This document shows, piece by piece, positions 33,855 to 44,279 of a stretch of 64,000 bases of DNA (within the stretch, counting starts at the first letter, position 1; the number at the start of each line of letters is the position of its first letter). This DNA comes from Neurospora tetraspora (lineage: Eukaryota; Ascomycota; Sordariomycetes; Sordariales; Sordariaceae), in NCBI RefSeq assembly GCF_033439725.1, contig NW_026944385.1, positions 3,567,001 through 3,631,000 of the forward strand, written 5' to 3'. Both the position numbers and the translations under genes were made by a program. Below the pieces are notes generated by a model. The model was given only the letters and a program-made list of their open reading frames with translations, was not told the DNA's origin and searched no databases.

Positions 33855-36257
33855 TCACCGAAGGACAACCCTCCCCCACTGTGGATGTTCCAAAGCGGCG
33901 GTGAATGCTGCCGGAAGTATCCAAGCGATCTGAGGACATTTTCTATATGCCACTCCGTCCACCCAGTCAACTACAATGGCAGCAAACAGCTGGGGATAAT
34001 CGTACTCATAATGCCGAGGCGTCCTTCCCGCCACTTTCTGCACCTTCATAATGTAGTCCTCTTCGCGCACCACGTGCATCATGTCTTCGTGAGAAGCTGG
34101 CGAGCCCGGTGGTTGTCTGCTGCTGGACAGGGGATAGGATCCGCGTGCTATAACAATGACGCTCTGCCTTCCTTTCAACCTGGCAGGGTATCCACTCCGC
34201 TGTTCTGGGCTGTTCCAGCGAAGCGTGCCGCACGGTATCCCGTACTTGTCTCGCAAGTAAGCAAAAGGGACTACAGGTAACGTGCTCGGCTCTGTAGGAT
34301 CACCGGTGTATACTTCGAAAGAAGCACAGAGGGTGTAAAACCGGAGTGTTCCTTCTATGAGGGGGGCTTCTAAGCGTTTGTCCATGAATGGGTATTCGAC
34401 GACTTCCACATTGCCGCAGAGCAAGCGGATATCCTTCGGTATACGGACTTGATACTCGTTGTCGAAGACCGAGTCATCGTCCTCAAACAACACGACCGAG
34501 TCATAGCCGTCCTCAAACCACACGACCCATGATTCCAGCCTCGTATATAGTTCTTCGAAGCGGTTGGTAATCGTCCCTTTCCACGCTACCCAAGACCAGG
34601 TGGGATACACATTACCCCGTAGTGTATCATCTGCCTGCCCGGTTTCCCAGAGCATTGTTATGAAGAATAGCATCTTGTGGCGAGGAAGACCAATGTGAAA
34701 GCTGGATTTTGACCACGAAGCAAGGGTTTGCAGTATTCCTTCGAAGGCGCTGAGGGCGTCTGACTGGTAGGTTAATGTGCGTTTGGAATAATCTTGCAAG
34801 CAGATGCTGTAGAGGGCCAAGAACGTGGGAATGTCCCTCGGAAAAAAGTACACTTGTGACAGCTCGCGGAGCATGGCACTGCCACCACATGTCTCGCTGA
34901 TACTCCTCCGGAGGGCTTCATCAAGACGACCGTAGGGAACATCTTCAAGAGCTATGTCCTCGCGCCAAAGCGCCTGACAGCATTGAAAGGAAACGAGGCC
35001 GTGGTTGAAGGTAAGGGTCCGCCAGGCGAGCACTTTCTCCTGGTAGGCCCAACCCCGACCCTCTAGCGGAGCCAGGCCTGCTCCCTCTTCTGCTTTACTG
35101 CTAGGCACAGTGACGAATCTCATGCTATCCGAGAGTCGACTTACTCGACGCCATGGATGTTGATGGTCTGGGGAAAGGAGACCCGCATCGGCATCGAAAC
35201 CACTTCTTGCCATGATGACAGCATGAGCAGATCCGAAAATGGCGTTCATGCGAGAGATGGAAGAATGTTTGTTCTCTGCATCATCCTGAACGATGCATAA
35301 TCGATCACACCATAGGTATCGCTCGTTAAGAGCAATAAGCAGTTTGATAGCATCCCTGATAGTCTTGGGCAGCATGCTACTGGAGTAACTGATGCTTCCT
35401 GGTTGGCGTAGATGGTCGAAATTCTGCTTGAGGGTTTGAAAGGTTGCCTCGCGGCCCCAGACGTAACTGAGAGCGAAGTAGTGTGATCGTGAGGGTCTTA
35501 TTTTTGTCAGACAGCCACGTTGCACATCCAATACCAGTAGAGTGTAGTCTTCGTACTCTGTCGGAAGCGTGTGGCCACATTTGTAACCATGTTCGTTTCT
35601 GCATTTTGACAGCCAAGTCTTGATCATAGCAACTCGATATTCCGGGGGTATTACTTGGCCACTCCAGGTCAATGACTTGTTTCCCAAACCTGAAAGGTCT
35701 TCGTCAAGGGGTATCAGGTCGAACTTTGGAGATACACCGGCTTCTTCAGTCGAAAACTCGAATTTCCGAACATAGGGCGTAGGTGGTGGGGATTTGTTGC
35801 TTGTGTCGACACGAGTATGATCGCAGTAGTTAAGAAGCTCAACGTATGAGAGGGGTTTCTTGAGTTTAATGTTCATCATGCCGGTGCCGTCCTTTGCACT
35901 GGAGTGGCTAGAGGGGTACCCAGAGTTTGGAGAAGCCATAACGGGCGAGGAGAGCTTCTTAAGTCGGATTATCGCCTTGCCACGGATGCTGGAGTGACCA
36001 GAGGTGAGCCCAAACATGTCCGACAAAAGTCGGCAGAGGTTGCAGCGAAGGTGGTATTTGATGATTGAGTTGACAGAGCCAACTTCAACCCAAGCGTCGT
36101 CGTTGCATGCATCGTGATACATTGCGCCCTTCAACCACATTTCCATCATGAGTGGATAAAGCTCCATACATCTTTCGCAAAGATATCTCTCTTCGCCTTT
36201 CGTCAAGCGCACGAAGTGCTTGTTCGACAGTGATGGTAGGCGTCGAGGATCTCGCAT
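33855..36257 (-). CDS. HET-domain protein (heterokaryon incompatibility family)
   Basis: An 800-residue uninterrupted frame. The HET domain spans ~260-415: YFALSYVWG (260-268), LWCDRLCIVQDD (315-326, usually LWVDSLCIIQDD), MNAIFGSAHAVIMA (337-350) and RGWAYQEKVLAWRTLTF (401-417, the R.W..QE..L box). These blocks define the family, which triggers cell death on fusion of genetically unlike hyphae in several ascomycetes; whether this gene does so is unknown, since most fungi carry many such genes. The N-terminus has paired cysteines (CERC at 27-30, CNLC at 72-75) that may bind metal. The C-terminal ~350 residues are family-variable and have no NACHT, WD or ankyrin repeats that I can see. No introns are needed. 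The start was chosen as the first ATG of the frame. Confidence 0.9.
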   Translation of the reverse strand: MRDPRRLPSLSNKHFVRLTKGEERYLCERCMELYPLMMEMWLKGAMYHDACNDDAWVEVGSVNSIIKYHLRCNLCRLLSDMFGLTSGHSSIRGKAIIRLKKLSSPVMASPNSGYPSSHSSAKDGTGMMNIKLKKPLSYVELLNYCDHTRVDTSNKSPPPTPYVRKFEFSTEEAGVSPKFDLIPLDEDLSGLGNKSLTWSGQVIPPEYRVAMIKTWLSKCRNEHGYKCGHTLPTEYEDYTLLVLDVQRGCLTKIRPSRSHYFALSYVWGREATFQTLKQNFDHLRQPGSISYSSSMLPKTIRDAIKLLIALNERYLWCDRLCIVQDDAENKHSSISRMNAIFGSAHAVIMARSGFDADAGLLSPDHQHPWRRVSRLSDSMRFVTVPSSKAEEGAGLAPLEGRGWAYQEKVLAWRTLTFNHGLVSFQCCQALWREDIALEDVPYGRLDEALRRSISETCGGSAMLRELSQVYFFPRDIPTFLALYSICLQDYSKRTLTYQSDALSAFEGILQTLASWSKSSFHIGLPRHKMLFFITMLWETGQADDTLRGNVYPTWSWVAWKGTITNRFEELYTRLESWVVWFEDGYDSVVLFEDDDSVFDNEYQVRIPKDIRLLCGNVEVVEYPFMDKRLEAPLIEGTLRFYTLCASFEVYTGDPTEPSTLPVVPFAYLRDKYGIPCGTLRWNSPEQRSGYPARLKGRQSVIVIARGSYPLSSSRQPPGSPASHEDMMHVVREEDYIMKVQKVAGRTPRHYEYDYPQLFAAIVVDWVDGVAYRKCPQIAWILPAAFTAALEHPQWGRVVLR

Positions 36258-37362
36258 CTTGTTGTATACTGTGTCAGAGAGCAGCTCGAGAGTGAGAAGC
36301 GCGTCGTCAAAGACGCTGGAAGAGTACGACCTCGACCTCTGTTCATTCCAGCTGCTGAGCGGCGATGGGAAGCACTGGTAGAGAAAGGGGCGAGAGATTT
36401 CTCACGTGGATGAAGCTCAGGACCCAGCCCAAGGCGATGAGATGGGTTAAGATTCAACGAAGCCGTGGCGCAGCGGCAACACATTTCGTAACCACACCAG
36501 ATGTGTTCGTTTCTGACCTTCAATTAGCATAACTTGAACAAGTCAACAACCAGAGGACACAGGCAGACTATTGCGGACTAATGTTCAGTCGGGCGATGCC
36601 ATCGCCTCCACTTCCTCCGCCTCTTGATACCAGCCGATATCCTGCAGGTTGACTTTGTCATGGTTGGGTTGCGAACCCTGCCATCAGCAGAGAGGGGTGT
36701 GGCGCAGCGGCCCAGTCAGCCCAACCTTCCTTCGACTGGAACAGTACCGCATTCGGAGATGATGTGCGTAAGAGACAATCCATCTTCTTATGTGGTGTTG
36801 ATGGGTAATGAAAGAGTAGAGGTCATGCTGAATTTCAGTGCAATGTGAGAAAGTGTTGTTTGGTTGGAAGAATGGGCACGACTCGGAAGTGGAGGAAGTC
36901 GTGAATTGATTTCAGAATCCAGCAACATGCGCACGGTCCCCCTTACAGGTACGTCACTCAGTTAGCTCGCAACTACCTCAGGATCATGAAATGCATTCTG
37001 AAATCGACGGGAAAGAGCGATAGGGGTTTGGGAGTGAAGGGGGGTCGTGGATCAATGTATTCGAGAACCTTCATTGATCATGTCTGAGGAGTTTCACTGT
37101 CATCACAGGATCCTTTCGATGCGTCTTTGTGGCCTTTTCAATTGTGATGTCGGCCATATTCATGAACCGCGCTAACAGACTACCTGTAGACTTGTTATTT
37201 ATAGCGGATAAAAACCCCGATACCCAAACGCCGACGCTACATGCTGCACCCCAAAAGAAAGAAAGAGACAACAAAACCAGAAACAAACCCACATCACCAA
37301 CGACATCAACCTCAACCCCATGGACATGCTCCAGATGGATGTCGCTCAATCCTCCGACACAA
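36258..37362. other. Gene-free interval between HET and OSBP genes
   Basis: Contains the HET promoter side and the OSBP 3' side. Only short, unconvincing frames are present. The word GTGGCGCAGCGGC occurs twice (near 36465 and 36698) and looks like a tRNA A box, but no tRNA fits. Confidence 0.45.
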
Positions 37363-38657
37363 TCAGGAAGAATACCCCAAAGGCGTAACGCCCTGCCTAA
37401 ACGGCCTCTGCGCACTCTCAATCCTTTCCAAATCCGGCTTCCACACCCCCTTCGTCCGTTCACTATGCAACTTCAGTCCCGTCCCCTCCGCTAACCGATG
37501 AAAGACCTCATGCTCCTCCGGCTGGACACTCTTAAAGAACAGGGGCTCCCACACAATCCCCCTCTCCTTCTCCTCGGCCCTCATCCTCCTCTGCGCCTGC
37601 TCGACCCTCGTCTTCTCATTCAACACCATCCGCATATCCCCCTCCGCCATGCCCCTGAACACACCCTCCCACGCCCTCCTGCTCTCCCACGGATCCTGCT
37701 CAGCTAGGGGATCAATCACCATCGGCACCGGCTGGTTCTCGGGCGCGTCGATATCATAGACCTCGACCGTCTCGCCCATGCGCGGATCGCGCACCTTCCA
37801 CCCTCCTTCGCTCCAGCACCCTTTCACTTCGTACAGCGTCTGCTGCGAGGGATCATCCCGGTGAAAGATCCGCGCCTCAAACGAGTTGCGCTTCCCTCGG
37901 ATCATGCCCTCCCCCGTAAACCGAATCTCGGCCTGATACCCACTGCTGCCAATGATGGAGTACGTGCCCAGCACCTCCGGGTACATGCACCCGCTTAAGA
38001 TCCCGCGCACCTTGGCGTCCAGCAGCGGCATCAGGTAATCCTCGTCGAACCGATCAATATGCAGCACGGCGTTGCCGACCTGCCGGATATTGACAGTCCC
38101 ATTAAAACTCATCTCGACGCGCGCGTACCCCGTCGTCCGGATGCCGTGCTCGGCGTCGGCGACGTGCATGGCCGTGATGGGCGGGTGGTGGCTGACTTGC
38201 TCTGAGACTAGAGTGGTGGTGCATTTCTTCTCAGCGTCGGTCCATGACGCCAAAAAGAGCTCCCCCAAAAAGGCGTTGAGCGGTTTCCTGATGCTGCTGT
38301 TCTTGGAGCCGGTGGAGCCGATGTAGAGCTGGCTGCGCAGGGCGACGAGGAACCACCGCAGGACGAGGAGCATGCGCTTTTCGGGGTCGGACTCGAGCGA
38401 GGGCGCGGCGAAGACGGAGGGCCGTTGCGCCCAGCAGTGGCCTACTTCGACGACGGAGGAGGGGGCGAGGAGGTGTGGGGGGCCGGTGATGTTGGAGAGG
38501 TCGCCTTGGACTGTTGCTAGGAACTGGAGTGAAAAGGTGTGTTAGTGATGGTTCTTGGAGCAAGCAGTGCCAGCAGGTGAGTAGAAGGTGGGAAGAAGAG
38601 GAAGATGCGTACTTTGGCAAGGTCTCGTACTCGAGACGCGACTGATTTGTGATCCAT
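37363..38657 (-). CDS. Oxysterol-binding protein, Kes1/Osh4-like short form, two exons
   Basis: Exon 1 is 38657-38613 (15 residues, starting MDHKSVASRV) and exon 2 is 38523-37363; the 89-bp intron has a GTACGC donor and CCAG acceptor. The product is 401 residues, close to yeast Kes1/Osh4 (434), and has no PH, ankyrin or FFAT region. The family fingerprint EQVSHHPP is at 123-130, preceded by KPLNAFLGELF. EQDPWESRRAWEGV corresponds to the conserved HPLESRKAW block. The N-terminal helix lid GDLSNITGPPHLLAPSS matches too. Such proteins exchange sterol and PI4P between ER, Golgi and plasma membrane. The first exon is an inference from splice signals and homology; without it the lid would be missing. 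Third-position GC bias supports coding. Confidence 0.9.
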
Positions 38658-40326
38658 GGCTGAAGATGGTTATTGAAGGTAGGTTGCTTGGGTGTTATGA
38701 TTCTCAACACAATAGAATTGTAAGATACGATGGGGTTTATATCAGATCAAGTGATCGTCCCGTCGTTGACGTCTTTGTATCCTTCCACTTGGGCCTGCCA
38801 AGATGCGTCCTGCGCCTGTCAGTTGATCTTGGTCGCTCAGCCCCGATCTTATCGTGCTTGTTAATTGTTGATGATCGGTTGGTGGAGAACGGTACAATAT
38901 GCCTGAATCGATATCCAAACAAGTTGAAAGCGTGGCTATGGTACTATGGGTTGATGTCGTCGTCGTTTTTAAGTGTTGTTGGTTTGCCAAGACGGCATGT
39001 GCAAGTGATGTGTAAGTCGATCTTGGCAGTTACTCCCGATCTTTGTGCATCGGCGTTGGAAAATCGAAGGGGTTGCAGATGGTAAAGAAACAACACACCA
39101 AAAACAACAGAACTAAGAAAAATAAGCGCCGTGTTTATTGCGAATACTCGTATTTCAAAGAGGAATCAAGTCGAGATGAGTTATTACGCAGAATTATATG
39201 TATGTATTTTGCTCCTTGGCGACTCGTGGGTAAGGGGGGTCGAGCGCATCGAGCTTGTTTCACATCTGTTGCGATATCTGTCGCAGCTCCTTCGCCTTAT
39301 AACACACGATAAGGAATTCCGTCCCTTAAGAAACTCAAAAGATCAGGATCCCTAGCCCATCAGTTGAACATCTATGCGTTTCGTCTTTTGCACTGCCTCT
39401 ATAGCTGCGGTGCGTAACGTTCATCCAAACTCTTCATCATTAGAAGTCCAGATGACTTGTACCAACAGTGACAACGACCTGACTTCGACATAGCTGTGCA
39501 TATTACTTGAGCATGACACAACCGTCGGCGCATCGCTTGTTCTCTCGCTCTACCTAGGTATATGCGTTGTACTTTCTTCAGCCTCCCGGATCGTGGGAAT
39601 TCCGGGCGCATCGTGCGGATCGATGTTGCTAAGATGCACTGCATGCGCCACTGACATGAGTGCCGCGTGCACTCTCGCTCGCGTGGCCTGTACAGAGAAG
39701 CACCTCGGGAATCTTGGCGAAGAACGAAGAACGTTTTTGTTTGAAGTGACTCTTCCCCGGTTGATCAAGGTTATTTTGATTACGCTACCGGTAGAGTCCC
39801 GGCGAGAACGGCCCCGATACCTACCTACTCAGCACGTTGGCTGCCGGCCCGGGCGTGATACTGGCCCGCCCACTCCCAGAGCGAGATCTCCGTCCGACGT
39901 CGACGTCATCACAACGGCCGGGGTTTGGACCCCTGAATGGACCCCTGAAGCTTGGACCAGTTTAGCGCCTCTGTTACCTACAGTGCCTCAGGGCACGGGC
40001 AGGACAGGAACAACTTGAAGCTCGAGAAACTCGAGGAATCGGAACGGAACACGGGAGTTGAACGCTGAAACAATTACTTCTTTATGCTGTGGGGGAGGTC
40101 GACAAAGGTAGGGAGCACCCATGGTACAAGAAACGGGCTCGGTTTTTGTTCGTACCTGACCTGGGTTATACCGTCGAGAATGAGGATCGATCCAAGGACA
40201 ACTTTTGATCAAAGCCTCCGAGTCTACTGTCAACATAACCTCCTGGCCTATAAAAGATATGCGACATCGAACTTTGCGGGGACTCCATTCAGTTGGCCTT
40301 ACCTGAAGCTGTTCAAAGGCAGAATT
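38658..40326. other. Gene-free interval, 1.7 kb
   Basis: Holds the OSBP promoter (minus strand, 38.66-39.1 kb) and unassigned sequence up to the T tracts beyond the tRNA. Short frames such as 39593-40018 lack domains or coding bias. No repeat was recognised. Confidence 0.45.
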
Positions 40327-40399
40327 AAAAAAAAAAAAAAAAAAAAAAAAGGAAAAGAAAAGGGGGAAAAAAAAACAAGAAAAAAAACCCCCCAAAAAA
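40327..40399 (-). terminator. T tracts downstream of tRNA-Lys
   Basis: On the minus strand the tRNA is followed after ~30 nt by a T6 run (40399-40394), then more T runs and a T24 run (40350-40327). A run of four or more T ends RNA polymerase III transcription, so the first is the likely terminator and the rest would act as back-ups. The A24 on the plus strand could alternatively be a retroposed poly(A) tail. Confidence 0.6.
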
Positions 40400-40428
40400 G
40401 AAAGACGTTGTTGAACATCGGGAATTGA

Positions 40429-40500
40429 GCCCGACGTGGGGGTCGAACCCACAACCTTGAGATTAAGAGTCTCACGCTCTACCGATTGAGCTAGCCGGGC
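40429..40500 (-). tRNA. tRNA-Lys (anticodon CTT)
   Basis: The 72-nt cloverleaf closes fully: a 7-bp acceptor stem (one G-U pair), D arm GCTC/GAGC, anticodon arm TGAGA/TCTCA with loop CTCTTAA, a 5-nt variable loop and T arm GTGGG/CCCAC with TTCGACC loop. The anticodon CTT is at 40467-40465 and reads AAG. A box (TAGCTCAATCGG) and B box (GTTCGACCC) are intact. No intron and no encoded CCA, as usual for eukaryotes. Confidence 0.97.
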
Positions 40501-41292
40501 AGCTGCAAGCTGCCATTGGATGTTGGACTCCGGGCCCGAACTTACTCCTTAAGAAGCTATCCATTCCCACAGTTGTACAGTACTTGGATGTTGTCGGAGT
40601 GAAGCATCGATGCAGTGTGAAATAACACGATTGAACTCGTAGCCCATTGAGAACATTCGAACATGGTTAAAAGGTTTTTATTATCTTTTATTATCGTCAT
40701 CATAATACAGATGTGTCCGACAATGTGCCATCTGCTTTCCCATGGTAGTAGTATCCCCAAAGCAACCATAACGCCATCTATCTTATCCATCATCTCCCAA
40801 GTTCAATTACTACACATTCGAAAAATCCTCTGCCCAGATCATTCTAATCCGATGATATTTCAAGCGGACTTCTTCCCTACATTAGCAGCCACATCATGAT
40901 GACCCTTGTGATCCACATTGATATGCGACTGCTGCGAACCGAGTCTCAATTCCCATCTTGTAATCCTCTAGGTTAGTTTTTAAACATTTTCAGCTCACTG
41001 CTACCATAAAATTCTTGGAGGATGCCTGACATCAAGGTCATGCTGAAAGGGTGATCAGTCCCGGAGGTTGGAGCGCCGATTATATCACCATGTGTGATGT
41101 CAGTGGAAGGCGATGTCGCGCATGCGCTTTGCGCACCTCCGCAACCTAGCTATGCGCTTGTGGGATGATGGCCACATCCACGATGGGCATGTCCCTCCTG
41201 CAGACCCTTGAATCTCCAGCTTGACGCAGGTGGTCATGCGGGGGAATGCCTCCGTGACTCAAAAATGATAAAATGTCTTTCGTACGTGGCCT
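40501..41292. other. Gene-free interval between tRNA and GT31 gene
   Basis: Includes the tRNA upstream side and the 3' flank of the glycosyltransferase gene. A perfect 10-bp palindrome GCGCATGCGC sits at 41118-41127. No coding region is supported. Confidence 0.45.
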
Positions 41293-42865
41293 TTAGCTCG
41301 AGAGGTTCGGCCACTGGATCTTGTCGCAGACCTTCTCCCTCTCAGTCCACTCCTTGATCTTTTCAACATCCCAGCCACTGATCGATTGCTGGGCCCCTTC
41401 TTTCTTCGGCACGGGCTTCCCCAGGATGAAGGACTTGTGCATGGCACACTTCCCATCCTCGTACTTGTATTGCACGCAATCATCGGGAGGCAAGCTCTTG
41501 CACGCCGCTTCGCAGTCAGAGGCCGACCGGTGGGCGACCTTTTCCAGCTCGTTATAATCGCTCGCCTTCTTCATGCGATGGAGAGTGCCCTCGTCCCATT
41601 CCTTTGCGGCGAGGTCGACATAGAAACGGTCGTCGGACTTGTTGTCCCAGTCGAGCTGCTCGCGCTTAAGCTTGGGTTCGAGATATTCGTGGTAGATGTC
41701 CTTGATGAGAAGGGGTCGCGGGTTTCCGGATGCGAGCTGCTCTTTGCGGAAGCGGCGCTCGAATTCCCAGAACGTGTCGATCTCTTCGCTATTCATGTGA
41801 TGCATCGTGACGATCGGGTGGCACCAATGCCAGGGACCAAACGGAAGCGTCGCGGGCTTCTCGCCGTTAATGGTTGGCCACTGTGAAACAACATCGGTTA
41901 GTACGAATGATTTGTTCCGAATTTCGTGCGCAGAGAAAACTCACCATTTGTTCGACGGAGACATCAGCGTTATCTTTGAGCGCCAGGGCAAAAACGTAGT
42001 CTCCACAGCATTCGCGCTTTGCGCGCAAGTCGTACCTTTGTCCCACTCCGGGGTTCTCATCGACGAGCGCCTTCATCGACGCCTTGCTGACGATATACCC
42101 CGACCCGCCATGGCCGAAGCGGAAGCCCTGGATCAAGGTGACACTGCCAAGGTAGTGCTTCTTGTTGGGGTTCAGCTTGCCTAGCCATTGTACCAGGTTG
42201 GGCCACAGGACATATGTGTCGGCGTCTACAAAGACGTACCAGTCATAGCCTGGGCGCATCTTGTACGTTTGCTCCGCCATGTGGACATTCTTATACTTGT
42301 CGAGGTTCCAGCCTTCGGTCGCGGGGTTGCCCTGCTTGTTGCAACCTTCAACGTCAACAGGGCACGCCTTCTGGCGACGGTAGAGGTCGAAGTCCGAGTT
42401 CCCCTCCATGGCCTCGGCTGACACGTTGGACAAGCTGTCGTACACCTGGTATCCGCCAATCTTCTGTTCCATGTCGCTAAAGATGAGGAAATCGGGTACA
42501 CATTTGAGCACGGTCAAAAGTTGAGTAGGCACGCGGTTGAAGGATTCCGACGCGCCCGTCTTCATGATGACCAGAATATTGTCGGGAATTGGGTAACCGG
42601 CGCAGTCTGGGATCTCGGAGGGATGCGGCCTAGGGCCAGGACCGGTGTGTCCCGGCGGCGGGGGATGATGGTGACCACGGCCATCGGACTGGTAGAGAGG
42701 GTCGTCAATGGCAGCCCAGCCGCCGAGGCGCCTCGAGGTGGCCAGGAGAAGGAGCAGACTGATTGTCGCACATAGGGCGACGGTGATGGATTTGCGCGTG
42801 AACATCCTGGGCAGCGTTGGGATGCAGAAGAGGCTGTCTTGGCCAGGAAGGGGCGCCTTGATCAT
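41293..42865 (-). CDS. GT31-like (fringe/core-1 type) type II membrane glycosyltransferase with C-terminal PAN/apple-like region
   Basis: Exon 1 (42865-41945) and exon 2 (41880-41293) are joined across a 64-bp intron with GTGAGT, TACTAACC and TTTCACAG, giving 502 residues. A short basic N-terminus is followed by one membrane helix (~27-43) and a proline/histidine-rich stem, the layout of a Golgi enzyme. The catalytic domain has YVFVDADTY (210-218), whose DAD is the metal/UDP-sugar-binding DxD, and FGHGGSGYIVS (250-260), the fringe/C1GALT-type block. After the catalytic part, CEAACKSLPPDDCVQY and following cysteines resemble a PAN/apple module that may hold protein or glycan. Donor sugar and acceptor are not predictable. 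A second in-frame ATG at 42805 (MFTRK) sits closer to the helix and is an alternative start. Confidence 0.88.
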
Positions 42866-44279
42866 TTGAAGGGAAACAGTTCAGGTCGCAGTTGCAGAGA
42901 GAGAAATCAAGAGTGCAGACGTCATGCCACTCTCTAGTTCCCCATTGAGCAGATCCACCAGGTTCGACGATCGCCTGGAGAACCAAGAAGAGGTGGGTGG
43001 AGGAGGGCAGCAAGGGCAGCGAGTGGAATCGGGACCAAGTCAGTCTCTTGTGATGGTCGCGCAAATCGGGGATCTTTCTGCAGGGGTTGCAGGGCCCGGT
43101 TAAAATAAGGAATGGAGAACGTGGGAATGTGGCAGGGTAGACGCTAGACAGGGCTGAAAGGGGAATTAGTGAGCGACTAGAGGTCACAAATACGAGCCCG
43201 CCATACCGGGACGCGCGCCTGAGTGGTTGCAAAGGTTGGAGATATCAATGGCTCAAAGAAACCGGCCAAACGGACGGAAAGGCAAGGCCAATGTCATTCA
43301 CGTGTTAGAGGTAGCAAACCGACAGGTGTCAATCAAGGTAGGTGAAGCAGGCTCGCAGAAGGAGGCGAGGGGGAGGGCGAGGGGCGGTGTCGACTTCAAA
43401 GGGCTCGAAATGTCTCTGATCGGAAGTTGAATGGAGCACACGGTAGAGTAAATAAAATAAGCTGTCTTTGTGTCTCATCGCGTTGGGTCATGGTGTGGGT
43501 GGCGGCCCTTCCCTGCATGGAGCCTGAACGGAAACACAGGGCAGCTCGCCCACCGTTGACAGGACGGGATGCCATGAGATGGGACGAGTCGTCCAATGTT
43601 AGAGCCGACTCGCCGGTACCTCTTGGTCTGTGGAAGATGATGCGCCGGCTTGGTATAACTTGGCTGTGATATACTCGGAGATATTTGGTTCTACTACCGT
43701 CTAGTCACTTTGTTGAGAAACTGAAGGGAATGACTGAAAACGGATTCACAGCATCATCGGCGGGCGTGGGAGTGAGTCGAGGTACAAATGCCGCGGCATT
43801 GCCAATCGAGGCATGGACGGCAGCGATGTGGCTGCCGTTTACTGCTGTGATGCGCAGCGATGATCCCCTCTAGATCCACTCAAATTCCAGGGCAGACTCT
43901 CAGGGGAAGCAAGGCAAGATGAAGATCCCGAAGTCGTCTTAAACAGAGTGTTGGAGGCGCCTTGTTTCAGAACAAATGTGAACTGTTGATCGTGTTGATG
44001 CTCATCAGCTTCAAAATACAAACTGCGTGATAAGCTGGAGATGATATTCAGGGAGATTCCATCCTCTTCGTCCCTTCTCTTTTTGAGATTGGTGCCTGGA
44101 GATGTTCCTAAAACGCCCTAACGCAGATGCAACCGGAGTGTAAGGCGAGACGCCAAATGCAGGGCATAAGCAAAAGCGAGTACTCACATGACCCGACCCC
44201 ATTACCAAAGCTTCCTGACCCAAGTGGATACGCCAAGACCGACCCCATACTGTGAAAAATCTCTCATCCGACCTTCGCC
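42866..44279. other. Gene-free island edge
   Basis: This is the upstream region of the GT31 gene and then unassigned sequence up to the RIP border. Frames here are short and overlap on both strands. Composition is normal until ~44280 and then becomes CpA-depleted within a few tens of bases. Confidence 0.45.

Noticed and set aside
36465-36520. tRNA-like A box TGGCGCAGCGG with a GTTCG downstream
   Set aside because: Spacing to the B-box-like word is too short and no acceptor or anticodon stem forms.
39593-40018. 141-residue open frame
   Set aside because: No domain, no signal peptide and no consistent third-position bias; an overlapping frame occurs on the other strand.
17487-42865. Secondary-metabolite gene cluster
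   Set aside because: A flavoprotein and an MFS transporter are present, but no backbone synthase, P450, methyltransferase or cluster regulator; the genes are widely spaced and functionally unrelated.
43427-43669. Short frames at the island edge
   Set aside because: They are shorter than 90 codons, overlap opposite-strand frames and lack coding bias.
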